Shown here piece by piece: positions 34,561 to 42,492 of a stretch of DNA of 64,000 nt. This DNA comes from Chloroflexi bacterium OLB14 (GTDB lineage Bacteria > Chloroflexota > Anaerolineae > Anaerolineales > Villigracilaceae): NCBI GenBank assembly GCA_001567105.1, contig LMZR01000018.1:91473-155472 (forward strand), given 5' to 3'. The stretch's first letter is position 1. The number at the start of each line of letters is the position of its first letter. The translations under genes were made by a program, and so were the position numbers. The notes beneath the pieces were generated by a model, which was not told the DNA's origin, did no database searches, and saw nothing but the letters and a program-made list of their open reading frames with translations.

Positions 34561-34980
34561 ATGTGGACTGCTGAACATACAATTGTGACAGATGTTTCGA
34601 AAGAAGCAATATGGAAAGTTTGGAAAGATATTGAAAATTGGAAACAGTGGGATGAAGGTCTAGAATGGTGCCGCTTCAATGGCGAATTTAAAACGGGGGT
34701 AAGTTATACCCTGAAGCCAAAAGGTGGCTCGGAGGTGCAGTCAACTATCAGTGAATGTGAACCGTTGAAAAAATTCTCTGATGTGACGAAACTTCCGTTA
34801 GCCAAATTGGAATTTGTTCACGAATTGAATGAGGAGAAAGATGGCTTGCACGTCACTCATCGTGTAGTAATTTCTGGGCTGTTAAGTTTTTTCTTTGCTC
34901 AAGTGATTGGAAAAGACACTGCCAGAAACTTTCCAAAAACAATCAGTAATTTAATTCGTGTTGCAAAGGAATCAAAATGA
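34561..34980 (+). CDS. SRPBCC (START/Bet v1-like) domain protein
   Basis: A 139-residue SRPBCC protein, often annotated as polyketide cyclase/dehydrase. It opens with the characteristic strand-helix pattern (WTAEHTIVTDVSKEAIWKVW, DIENWKQWDEGLEW) and ends with an amphipathic helix. These domains bind hydrophobic ligands in a cavity. GGAG lies nine bases upstream. Its stop overlaps the next start (ATGA). It is the first gene of the MarR-controlled operon, so it may bind or detoxify the inducer; this is inference. Confidence 0.82.
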   Translation: MWTAEHTIVTDVSKEAIWKVWKDIENWKQWDEGLEWCRFNGEFKTGVSYTLKPKGGSEVQSTISECEPLKKFSDVTKLPLAKLEFVHELNEEKDGLHVTHRVVISGLLSFFFAQVIGKDTARNFPKTISNLIRVAKESK

Positions 34981-35414
34981 ACGAGAGTCGCTATTGGGTA
35001 ATTGTCGCATCCAGAAACCATATCATGCTTGGTGTGCAGGCTGGCGTTGCACAAAGTAATCATGGTAAAGCTGCTCCTCTAAAGCGAATGCGAGTGGGTG
35101 ATGGCTTTTTATGCTACTCTCCTAAACATAAGTTCGAAGGGAATGAAAAATTACAAGCGTTTACAGCCATTGGGCAGGTAAGTGGAGAAACGGTTTACCA
35201 GTTTGATATGGGTGGTGGATTTGTGCCCTATCGTCGTGATGTAAAATATATGGACTGTATAATCACACCTATACAACCTTTGATTCCTCATCTTACTTTT
35301 ATTGAAAATAAAAAAAGCTGGGGTTATATGTTTCGCTTTGGTTTCTTTGAAATACCAAAAAATGATTTCGACTTAATCGCCAGCCAAATGTTGACGGAGA
35401 AAATTCATGCCTGA
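34977..35414 (+). CDS. EVE-domain protein (UPF0310 family)
   Basis: A 145-residue EVE (PUA-like) domain protein. The UPF0310 signature is plain: YWVIVASRNHIMLGVQAGVA, NHGKAAPLKRMRVGDGFLCY and SWGYMFRFGFFEI. EVE domains belong to the PUA/YTH-like group, some of which recognise modified bases in nucleic acids. The gene overlaps both its neighbours (ATGA upstream, eight bases downstream), so the three are translated together. Its role in a MarR operon is unclear. Confidence 0.85.
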   Translation: MNESRYWVIVASRNHIMLGVQAGVAQSNHGKAAPLKRMRVGDGFLCYSPKHKFEGNEKLQAFTAIGQVSGETVYQFDMGGGFVPYRRDVKYMDCIITPIQPLIPHLTFIENKKSWGYMFRFGFFEIPKNDFDLIASQMLTEKIHA

Positions 35415-35865
35415 TGATGTTTTCCAATTTAAAAACGCTAAGGACAGCTCGGGATTTTTGCTATGGGGTGTCTCGAGTCTCTGGCAGAGAAAAATCAATG
35501 CAGGGTTGCGCCCATTTGACCTGACTCATGCTCAGTTTGTATTATTAGCTTCTTTGCTTTGGCTCGGAAATAAAAGCGTGGCTTTGACTCAAGCAGAGTT
35601 GGCTTCTCACACGAGGATGGATACCATGATGGTTTCCAATGTATTACGAACTTTGGAAAGCAAAGGGTTACTAACACGCAAACCGCACCCAAGTGATACA
35701 AGAGCAAAATCTCTTGCACTCACATCCAAAGGACAAAAACTCGCCGAACAAGTTGTGCCTGTGGTCGAAAATATTGATCAGCAATTTTTTAGTCAATTAG
35801 GAGCCAATACTGCGAAGTTTAACCAAAACTTAGCTAAGTTAATTGAGGCTAACCAAATGGAGTAA
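35407..35865 (+). CDS. MarR family transcriptional regulator
   Basis: A 152-residue winged-helix MarR protein: LTQAELASHTRMDTMMVSNV as the recognition helices, LTRKPHPSDTRAKSLALTSKG as the wing with the DxR motif. GGAG is six bases before the ATG, which overlaps the EVE gene. It probably binds the 39-base palindrome at 34508-34546 and represses its own operon. A terminator hairpin follows. Confidence 0.9.
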   Translation: MPDDVFQFKNAKDSSGFLLWGVSSLWQRKINAGLRPFDLTHAQFVLLASLLWLGNKSVALTQAELASHTRMDTMMVSNVLRTLESKGLLTRKPHPSDTRAKSLALTSKGQKLAEQVVPVVENIDQQFFSQLGANTAKFNQNLAKLIEANQME

Positions 35866-35868
35866 CAA

Positions 35869-35904
35869 AAAGACAGTCGCCTTGAAAGCGACTGTCTTTC
35901 TTTT
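35869..35904 (+). terminator. Terminator after MarR
   Basis: AAAGACAGTCGC pairs with GCGACTGTCTTT, then CTTTT. It corresponds in position and wording to the hairpin before the detached ettA fragment (32121-32156). Confidence 0.8.
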
Positions 35905-37574
35905 CATCTCTTCAACGTCCTATACTTGACTCGATGTGGCGTTAAATCCTTACCAAATTTTTCCATCATCATTGCTTCATAATCAGACCAGTTGCCGTTA
36001 TACATCTTGGCAACTGAATCACCTTCATAAGCAATGATGTGGGTACAGATTCTATCCAAGAACCATCTATCATGGCTGACGACAATCACAACGCCTGCAA
36101 ATTCTTCAATGGCTTCTTCTAAAGCGCGTAAAGTATTCACATCTAAATCGTTGGTGGGTTCATCTAATAACAAAACGTTAGTCGGTTCGATTAATGTTTT
36201 GGCTAAATGCACGCGATTTCTTTCACCACCCGATAAGACTGATATTTTCTTTTGTTGTTCAGTGCCTTGAAAATTAAATGAAGCACAATAAGCACGTGCA
36301 TTGACTTTACGTTTGCCAAGTTCTAAAAATTCTGCGCCGCCCGAAATTTCTTCATAGACTGTTTTATCAGCATCTAATGTGCGGGATTGATCTGCATAAG
36401 CAAGTTTGACAGTTTCACCAATTTTGATATTGCCACTATCAGGTTTTTCTTTGCCTGTGATCATCTTCAACAACGTAGTTTTACCTGCGCCGTTCGGACC
36501 GATGATGCCAATGATACTGCCTGGAGAAACAGAAGCAGAAAACTCGTCAAGTATGAGGCGCTCGTCGTAAGATTTTGTCACCTTTTCAAATTCAATCACC
36601 ACATCACCCAAGCGCGGACCAGGTGGAATATAAATTTCCAAATCTTCGCGGCGTTTCTCGGCTTCTTGACTCAATAAATTTTCATACGAAGTAACGCGCG
36701 CCTTGCCTTTTGATTGACGCGCTTTAGGCGACATGCGAATCCATTCGAGTTCGCGTGCTAAAGTTTTTTGTCTTTGACTTTCGGCTTTTTCTTCTTGCTT
36801 CAAACGTGTTTCTTTTTGTTCAAGCCACGAAGAATAATTTCCTTTATACGGAATTCCATAACCGCGATCAAGTTCAAGAATCCAACCTGCAACATTATCC
36901 AAAAAGTAACGGTCATGCGTTACGGCAATCACTGTGCCTTTGTAATCGCGCAAGTGATGTTCAAGCCACGCCACCGATTCAGCATCAAGATGATTGGTTG
37001 GTTCGTCGAGTAATAAAATGTCGGGTTCGGTTAACAGCAAGCGGGTCAGTGCGACGCGCCTTCGTTCACCACCAGATAAAATTTTGATAGGCGTATCCGA
37101 TGGCGGGCAACGCAAGGCTTCCATTGCCACTTCCAAATGTGAATCAAGATTCCAAGCATCATGTTTATCAAGTTGTTCTTGAAGTTTGGCTTGCTCTGCC
37201 ACCAACGCATCGAAGTCTGCATCGGGTTCGGCAAATTTTGCATTGACTTCATCAAAGCGTGCCAACATTTCTACGATAGGAGCCACCGCTTCTTTCACGA
37301 CCTCGATAACTGTTTTTGTTTCATCGAGTTTTGGTTCTTGCTCCAGCAGACCTGTGGTGTAGCCTTTGGATTGCGAAATTTCGCCGATGTAATCTTTATC
37401 TACACCTGCCATGATTCTCAGCAATGTAGATTTACCCGCGCCGTTAAGACCCAGCACGCCAATCTTCGCGCCATAATAAAAACCCAACGATATATCGCGC
37501 AATATTTGTTTATTCAGCGGGACAATTTTGCCCACCTTGTTCATAGAGTAGATGACTAATGATTCGTTTGACAT
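35904..37574 (-). CDS. ettA: Energy-dependent translational throttle protein EttA (ABC-F)
   Basis: A 556-residue ABC-F protein, the standard EttA length. Two ATPase domains are present: Walker A GLNGAGKST and GPNGAGKTT, signatures LSGGERRRV and LSGGERNRV, Walker B ILLLDEPTNHLD and VLLLDEPTNDLD. The linker carries the Arg/Lys-rich region (ARELEWIRMSPKARQSKGK) typical of EttA. EttA binds the ribosomal E site and gates the first elongation steps according to energy state. Its last 27 codons are repeated 3.7 kb downstream, at 32158-32241. Confidence 0.95.
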   Translation of the reverse strand: MSNESLVIYSMNKVGKIVPLNKQILRDISLGFYYGAKIGVLGLNGAGKSTLLRIMAGVDKDYIGEISQSKGYTTGLLEQEPKLDETKTVIEVVKEAVAPIVEMLARFDEVNAKFAEPDADFDALVAEQAKLQEQLDKHDAWNLDSHLEVAMEALRCPPSDTPIKILSGGERRRVALTRLLLTEPDILLLDEPTNHLDAESVAWLEHHLRDYKGTVIAVTHDRYFLDNVAGWILELDRGYGIPYKGNYSSWLEQKETRLKQEEKAESQRQKTLARELEWIRMSPKARQSKGKARVTSYENLLSQEAEKRREDLEIYIPPGPRLGDVVIEFEKVTKSYDERLILDEFSASVSPGSIIGIIGPNGAGKTTLLKMITGKEKPDSGNIKIGETVKLAYADQSRTLDADKTVYEEISGGAEFLELGKRKVNARAYCASFNFQGTEQQKKISVLSGGERNRVHLAKTLIEPTNVLLLDEPTNDLDVNTLRALEEAIEEFAGVVIVVSHDRWFLDRICTHIIAYEGDSVAKMYNGNWSDYEAMMMEKFGKDLTPHRVKYRTLKR

Positions 37575-37683
37575 AGTGAGGTGATTTTATCTGATGTATG
37601 TTTATCGGGATGATAGTCACAATAGGATATTATGCACCAATCTCTCTTTGGTTGAAGGAAAGAAATCGGCTTTCATGCTATAA

Positions 37684-37697
37684 TCTTACTGGTAAGA
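37684..37697. promoter_or_regulatory. Palindrome upstream of the AbrB-like antitoxin
   Basis: TCTTAC-TG-GTAAGA lies directly after a TATAAT (37679-37684) and before AAGGAG and the ATG at 37710. AbrB-type antitoxins commonly bind such sites to control themselves. No good -35 at normal distance was found. Confidence 0.5.
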
Positions 37698-37709
37698 AAG
37701 GAGTGAGTT

Positions 37710-37970
37710 ATGGAAACTTTAGCAACAACCCGCATGTCATCCAAAGGGCAGGTTGTGATTCCCGAATCTATTCGCAAACGATTAGACTTAAAAGAAGGTG
37801 CACAATTTCTTGTGCTTGGGGATGAAGATGTTGTCATTCTAAAAATGGTTGTTCCACCAGATATCAAAGAATTTGATGCACTCATTAAGCAAGCGCGTAA
37901 ACAAGCCAAAGAAGTGGGTTTGAAACAAACTGATATTACCTCTGCTAATTGCAAAAGCACGGAGACGTAA
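37710..37970 (+). CDS. AbrB/SpoVT-fold antitoxin
   Basis: An 86-residue protein whose first half is a swapped-hairpin AbrB domain: RMSSKGQVVIPESIRKRLDL and EGAQFLVLGDEDVVILK. The second half is a Lys-rich helix that would bind the toxin. AAGGAG precedes the start. The next gene, a PIN-type toxin, is broken by frameshifts, so this antitoxin appears orphaned. Confidence 0.88.
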   Translation: METLATTRMSSKGQVVIPESIRKRLDLKEGAQFLVLGDEDVVILKMVVPPDIKEFDALIKQARKQAKEVGLKQTDITSANCKSTET

Positions 37971-38402
37971 ATGAAAGTCATTTTGGATTTGAAAGTTGTG
38001 ATGGATACAAATGTGTTTGTATCTGGCGTGTTTTTTTAGCGGACCACCTTACCAAATCCTTAAGGCATGGCAGGAGGGACAATTTGAATTAATAGTTTCA
38101 CAAGAAATTTTGGATGAATATCAACGAGTTGGTGAGATTTTGGCTGAAGAAACGCCCAAAGATTGATTTGAATCCAATTTTGAAAACTTGTGATTGAACA
38201 TGCCAAAGTGTATAAGCCAGTTAAACTTAAAGAACCTATTTGTGAAGACCCTGATGATGATAAATTTTTTGCCTGTGCTTTATCAAGTGACAGTAAAATT
38301 ATTATTAGTGGCGATAAACATTTGTTGAAAGTCTCTGGCTATGAAGGTGTTGAAGTTATGAAGCCGCGTGATTTTGTAGATAAATATTTAGCAGAGGAAT
38401 AA
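37971..38402 (+). pseudogene. Decayed PIN-domain toxin
   Basis: Starts on the base after the antitoxin stop. Frame 1 gives VVMDTNVFVSGVFF then stops after a T7 run (38031-38037). The next frame continues with SGPPYQILKAWQEGQFELIV and EILDEYQRV. A third short frame gives IDLNPILKT. The last frame, from about 38190, gives EPICEDPDDDKFFACAL and IIISGDKHLL. Joined, these make a full COG1569-like PIN RNase with its acidic residues. At least three frame changes are needed, so sequencing error alone at the T7 run does not rescue it. Confidence 0.85.
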
Positions 38403-38427
38403 ACGTTATTAGAAACTTGAAAAATAT

Positions 38428-38907
38428 ATGAAACCTCATTTCATCCCCTTCATCTTATTACTCCTCTTCCAACTTACAACTGCCTGCTCGTCACAAAATA
38501 GGCAAGGTGAAAATTGGACTATTCTCCCTGAAAGCCAAGCCAGAGAAACAGGAATCGCAGATTGGTTTGCACAGAATGGCGAATCCACAGGCTATTGGAC
38601 TCCCACCGAGAAGGATGTACTTGTTGTTGAAAATGAAGTAGGTTTTTTTCTGCAAGAAAATTCTGATGCGTTTCGTTTACAAGAATCCCCTGTTTGGGAA
38701 AGATTAGATGAATATAACCGACAATACCTTGGAATTATCTTAGGTGAAAAGAAAATTATTTATGCAAATTTCTTTTGTAGCCAAATTGACTTTGATTGGC
38801 GCAAAGACTTTGTATTTGTTATGGATGGTGGAAGTTGCTTTTTTCAATTCAAGTATGATGTAGATACTGGCGAGTTTTTTGATTTACAGGTCAACGGGGA
38901 AGCATAA
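38428..38907 (+). CDS. Small lipoprotein, function unknown
   Basis: A 159-residue protein with lipobox TTAC at Cys20 and a mature domain of ~135 residues with three Cys. It contains no Pro/Thr linker, unlike the other lipoproteins here. The mature part is alpha-beta mixed with NRQYLGIILGEKKIIYANFF and FVMDGGSCFFQFKYD; the pattern hints at a small NTF2/cystatin-like fold, but I do not recognise a family. No clear ribosome binding site. A bidirectional terminator follows. Confidence 0.65.
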   Translation: MKPHFIPFILLLLFQLTTACSSQNRQGENWTILPESQARETGIADWFAQNGESTGYWTPTEKDVLVVENEVGFFLQENSDAFRLQESPVWERLDEYNRQYLGIILGEKKIIYANFFCSQIDFDWRKDFVFVMDGGSCFFQFKYDVDTGEFFDLQVNGEA

Positions 38908-38909
38908 TA

Positions 38910-38947
38910 AAAGAGCCAACCTCAATCAGGTTGGCTCTTTATCTTTT
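38910..38947. terminator. Bidirectional terminator
   Basis: AAAGAGCCAACCT and AGGTTGGCTCTTT around CAATC, with T-rich flanks. An almost identical 30-base hairpin recurs at 39354-39383, so the wHTH gene sits between two copies. Confidence 0.85.
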
Positions 38948-39277
38948 TCATAAAGTTTTCCCTTTTGAGCGTGGTCTACGGCGATTCAATGTAAGTTCAT
39001 TTTGTTCTTTAGCAGGGTAAAACGAAAACGCCTTTTCCAGAAGAGATTTCAACTCATTCAAGAATGGATAACGTGGATTAAACATATACGGGCGAGTTTT
39101 CCCCACCAAACGGCTTACCAATACACCACCTTTTTCAAATTTATCCAATTGCATTTGGATAGATTTCAAATCTGTTTGGTAGAAAGAAGCAATTTCACGA
39201 GCATAGCCTTCTTCTCGACTTAATAAAAATATTAATACTCTTTCTGCATTTTTTGAACCTAACAATACTTCTATCAT
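38948..39277 (-). CDS. ArsR-like winged-helix transcriptional regulator
   Basis: A 109-residue DNA-binding protein: EVLLGSKNAERVLIFLLSRE, YAREIASFYQTDLKSIQMQL, LVSRLVGKTRPYMFNPRYPF. This small wHTH family is often encoded beside a nucleotidyltransferase; none is present here. The C-terminus is strongly basic. Upstream, the repeated words tattgtccgttatg and tactttccgtcatt at 39302-39340 could be a direct-repeat operator. Confidence 0.78.
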   Translation of the reverse strand: MIEVLLGSKNAERVLIFLLSREEGYAREIASFYQTDLKSIQMQLDKFEKGGVLVSRLVGKTRPYMFNPRYPFLNELKSLLEKAFSFYPAKEQNELTLNRRRPRSKGKTL

Positions 39278-39353
39278 ATAAAACCTCTCGTACTAATTGA
39301 CTGTTATTGTCCGTTATGTGACTGATACTTTCCGTCATTATAGCAGAAAAATA

Positions 39354-39414
39354 AAAGAGCCAACCTCAATCAGGTTGGCTCTTATGGTCTATCGTCTATC
39401 GTTCATCGTCAGAT
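39354..39414. terminator. Terminator copy followed by 'gtctatcgtc' repeat
   Basis: AAGAGCCAACCT/AGGTTGGCTCTT (39355-39383) duplicates the hairpin at 38910 and would end the pnt operon on the minus strand. Bases 39384-39414 (ggtctatcgtctatcgttca) belong to the dispersed repeat also seen at 24106 and 50315. Confidence 0.75.
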
Positions 39415-39415
39415 A

Positions 39416-40793
39416 CTATTTCTTAAACTCCGCCACCAATTCTTGCATTACTTTTTTCGCATCACCGAATAACATTTTGGTATTTGGCTCATAAAACAGT
39501 GGATTTTCAATGCCTGCAAAACCTGTTGCCATAGAACGCTTCATGACGATAACTGTTTTGGCTTTATCAACATCAATGATGGGCATTCCATAAATGGGGC
39601 TAGATTTATCTGTCCGCGCCGCAGGGTTGACTACATCATTCGCGCCGATGACGATACAGACATCCACAGTATCCATGGTTGGATTAATGGTTTCCATTTC
39701 AAGCAGTTGATCATAAGAAATGTTTGCTTCTGCTAACAGCACATTCATGTGACCAGGCATACGCCCTGCTACTGGATGAATACCAAACTCCACTTTAATT
39801 TTTCGTTTTTCAAGTTCATCACTTAATTCACGCACAATATGTTGAGCTTGAGCAACTGCCATACCATAACCTGGCACAACCACTACACGGTCTGCTTGTT
39901 CTAAGATAAATTTTGTATCTTCAATGCCAACGCGGTTAATGGGGCGTGCTTCTGCTAAGCCAGAAGAATCCGCTTGTGTGGCGCCAACTGCTCCAAACAA
40001 CACATTGGTAAAAGAACGATTCATAGCTTTACTCATGATGATGGACAAGATAAAGCCCGAAGCGCCATCTAGTGCACCCGCTATGATTAAGACTTTATTC
40101 CCAATAGCAAAACCAGTTGCCGCCGCGGCAAGACCCGCATACGAATTCATCAACGAAATGACCACTGGCATATCTGCTCCACCAATTGGGATAACGATGA
40201 AGATACCCACTAATAAAGATAAAGCAATCATGGCATAAAATACCATGCTGTTTTCGGGGAAGAAAATCAAATAAATAAACATGCCAACTGCTGTTAGAAA
40301 AGTCAGAATATTGATAAAGTTTTGACCTTTGTAAGTAATCGGCGCGCTTTTAATATATTCACTTAATTTTCCAAATGCCATCAAACTGCCTGTAACAGTC
40401 AATGAACCAAATAAAATTTCAAAACCGATGGCACTCATTAAAAAAATTTGTCATTTCGTGATGGGCGCTTTTTTCAATGTATTCATTTACGCCTACCAAC
40501 ACAGCCGCTAATGCACCAAAAGCATGAGAGAGTGCAATTCGTTCTGGCATAGCAGTCATGGGCATAAAAATTGCCATTGCCGCACCGATAGCAGAACCAA
40601 TCACAAGTCCTGCAATAATCCATTCCCATGTGACGATATGTTTACTAGCCAGTGTGCCGACAATTGCCATGAGCATCCCAATTTCTGCCATGTGCATACC
40701 ACGCCTAGCAGTTTCAGGATGCGAGAGTCCCTTTAGACCTAAAATAAATAATACAGATGCAATGAGGTAAACAACTTCAGTTATATAGTTCAT
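39416..40793 (-). CDS. pntB: NAD(P) transhydrogenase subunit beta, split by a +1 frameshift
   Basis: Proton-translocating transhydrogenase subunit that carries most membrane helices and the NADP-binding domain. The N-terminal reading (40793 to ~40437) gives three to four helices to SAHHEMTNF. The C-terminal reading (to 39416, 340 residues) begins MSAIGFEILFGSLTV and ends with the dIII domain (VPGYGMAVAQAQ, GIHPVAGRMPGHMNVLLAEA, GANDVVNPAA, MKRSMATGFAG). Together ~460 residues, the normal PntB length. The break lies in a run of seven T on the coding strand (40440-40446 as A); with six, MTNFLMSAIGFE reads through. An ATG at 40438 might allow a separate downstream product. Confidence 0.92.
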
Positions 40794-40799
40794 ATTTAT

Positions 40800-41072
40800 T
40801 TATCTTTTTTCTTGAACATTTTTTAACATGCGTTCAGTAATCATAAATCCGCCAACTACGTTAATAGTTGCGGCAGTAACAGCAATGAAACCAAGAATTT
40901 GTGCAGTAGGGTGTTCACTACCTGCGGCAACCAAAGAACCAACCAATGAAATACCAGATATGGCATTCGTAGCAGACATCAACGGCGTATGAAGCGTAGG
41001 TGTCACTTTGCGAATAATTTCAAAGCCTACAAATCCCGCCAGGATGAGAATATAAATTAAATCGAGTTGCAT
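40800..41072 (-). CDS. pntAB: NAD(P) transhydrogenase subunit alpha, part 2
   Basis: A 90-residue membrane protein with three helices, the separate C-terminal part of the alpha subunit found in three-gene pnt operons. Markers: GFEIIRKVTPTLHTPLMSATNAISG, split across helix 1 and the loop, and VVGGFMITERML. The ATG at 41072 has GGAG upstream. It lies ten bases after pntAA and six before pntB. Confidence 0.92.
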   Translation of the reverse strand: MQLDLIYILILAGFVGFEIIRKVTPTLHTPLMSATNAISGISLVGSLVAAGSEHPTAQILGFIAVTAATINVVGGFMITERMLKNVQEKR

Positions 41073-41082
41073 AATATCTCCG

Positions 41083-42207
41083 TTACTTAGAAAAATTTGG
41101 ATGAACAATTTTTCCGTTGTGTGTAATCAAACAACTTTGGATAATGTCATCATCCAATTTCAAATCAAATTGTGAAGTTTCTTTATTCCAAAATTCATCC
41201 AACAAATTAAATAGATTATTGGAATACATCAGACTAGCATTCAGTGCGACTCGGGCTGGCATATTTTTGATACCGATAATTTTTACACCGCCTCTTTCGA
41301 CCGTTTTGCCTGCTTCTGCTCCTTCGACATTTCCCCCGCTTTCAACTGCCAGATCCACAATCACCGAACCTGATTTCATTCCATCAATCATATCTTTTGT
41401 GACGATTAATGGTGCTTTTCGTCCAAACAGTTGAGCAGTGGTAATGACTATATCTGCTTGAGCGCAATATTGTTTCATCACTTCACGTTGTTTGTTTAAC
41501 TGTTCATCAGTTAATGCTTTGGCATAACCTTGTGCGGTCTGACCTGTCTCACCTAAATCAACTTCCACAAATTTTGCACCGAGTGATAGCACATCACTTT
41601 TTGCCACAGGGCGTGTATCAAAGGCATCAACTTTTGCACCGAGTCTTTTTGCAGTTGCAATAGCTTGTAAACCTGCCACACCTGCGCCAATGATAAAAAC
41701 TTTACAAGGTTGAATCGTACCTGCGGGAGTCATCATCATTGGGAATATTTTTTGAATTGTATCTGCCGCCACAATCACCGCCGCATAACCTGCTAAACTA
41801 GCTTGTGAACTTAGCGCATCCATCTTTTGGGCGCGAGTTGAACGCGGAATCATTTCCATTGAAATAGCAGAGATATTATTCTGCGCCATGTCATTAATCA
41901 AATCTTTTTCATTGAATGGATCAAGGAAACTGATATGAATGGCATCTTTCTTTAGTGATGTTAATTCTTTGGTTTCAGGCTTTCGGATTCGTAAAACGAT
42001 ATCCCCGCTTGCTAAAAGTTTGTTGCGATCTTTTTCTATCTCCGCCCCTGCTTTTTGATACTCTTCATCTTTAATATCTAATGTCTCCCCCAACCCCGAT
42101 TCAATCAATACTTTTGCGCCTTTCTTTACTAACTTTTCCGCCACGCTTGGCAACATCGGCACGCGCATCTCTTGGGCGGAATTCTCTTTGGGAATAACGA
42201 TATTCAT
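41083..42207 (-). CDS. pntAA: NAD(P) transhydrogenase subunit alpha, part 1
   Basis: A 374-residue soluble NAD(H)-binding domain (dI), related to alanine dehydrogenase. It opens MNIVIPKENSAQEMRVPMLP and has the Rossmann motif VFIIGAGVAGLQAIATAKRLG, the GSVIVDLAVESGGN loop and the RVALNASLMYSNN region. First gene of the pntAA-pntAB-pntB operon, which uses the proton gradient to make NADPH from NADH. Confidence 0.95.
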   Translation of the reverse strand: MNIVIPKENSAQEMRVPMLPSVAEKLVKKGAKVLIESGLGETLDIKDEEYQKAGAEIEKDRNKLLASGDIVLRIRKPETKELTSLKKDAIHISFLDPFNEKDLINDMAQNNISAISMEMIPRSTRAQKMDALSSQASLAGYAAVIVAADTIQKIFPMMMTPAGTIQPCKVFIIGAGVAGLQAIATAKRLGAKVDAFDTRPVAKSDVLSLGAKFVEVDLGETGQTAQGYAKALTDEQLNKQREVMKQYCAQADIVITTAQLFGRKAPLIVTKDMIDGMKSGSVIVDLAVESGGNVEGAEAGKTVERGGVKIIGIKNMPARVALNASLMYSNNLFNLLDEFWNKETSQFDLKLDDDIIQSCLITHNGKIVHPNFSK

Positions 42208-42334
42208 ATCTTTTCCTGTCTATTGGATTTTGAAAGCAGTCATCTAACCCTGCTGAAATTTTGTGTTACAAGGGGGTATTTTATCAGAAATGGAATTTTT
42301 GCACTTGACAGTTTCTTAAGGGGAGTGGTGAAAA

Positions 42335-42425
42335 GGGAGAGTAAAAAAACAATCACCACAGAGAACACAGAGGTTTTTATAAGGTTTTCTCTGTGATCTT
42401 CGTGGTCTCTGTGGTTAAATCTTTT
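42335..42425. repeat. Dispersed 'cacagagaacacagag' inverted repeat
   Basis: tcaccacagagaacacagag (42354 on) and ctctgtgatcttcgtggtct form an imperfect inverted pair before the word ctctgtggttaaatctttt. This is the same family as 12987-13040. The 285-base gap 42208-42492 contains nothing else I can name. Confidence 0.65.
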
Positions 42426-42492
42426 AGATTACCTTCTTTCTTAGCCACTCTCTTCTTAAGGTTACATCCAACCCTATTTACTACATCCTTCT

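Noticed and set aside
37971..38039. Short peptide gene after the antitoxin
   Set aside because: Its product is the start of a PIN toxin; the rest of the domain follows in other frames.
40419..40793. A separate small pntB N-terminal subunit gene
   Set aside because: The reading ends in residues that do not fit PntB (FFNECHRF), and deleting one base of a seven-base run restores the family sequence exactly. Treated as one interrupted gene.
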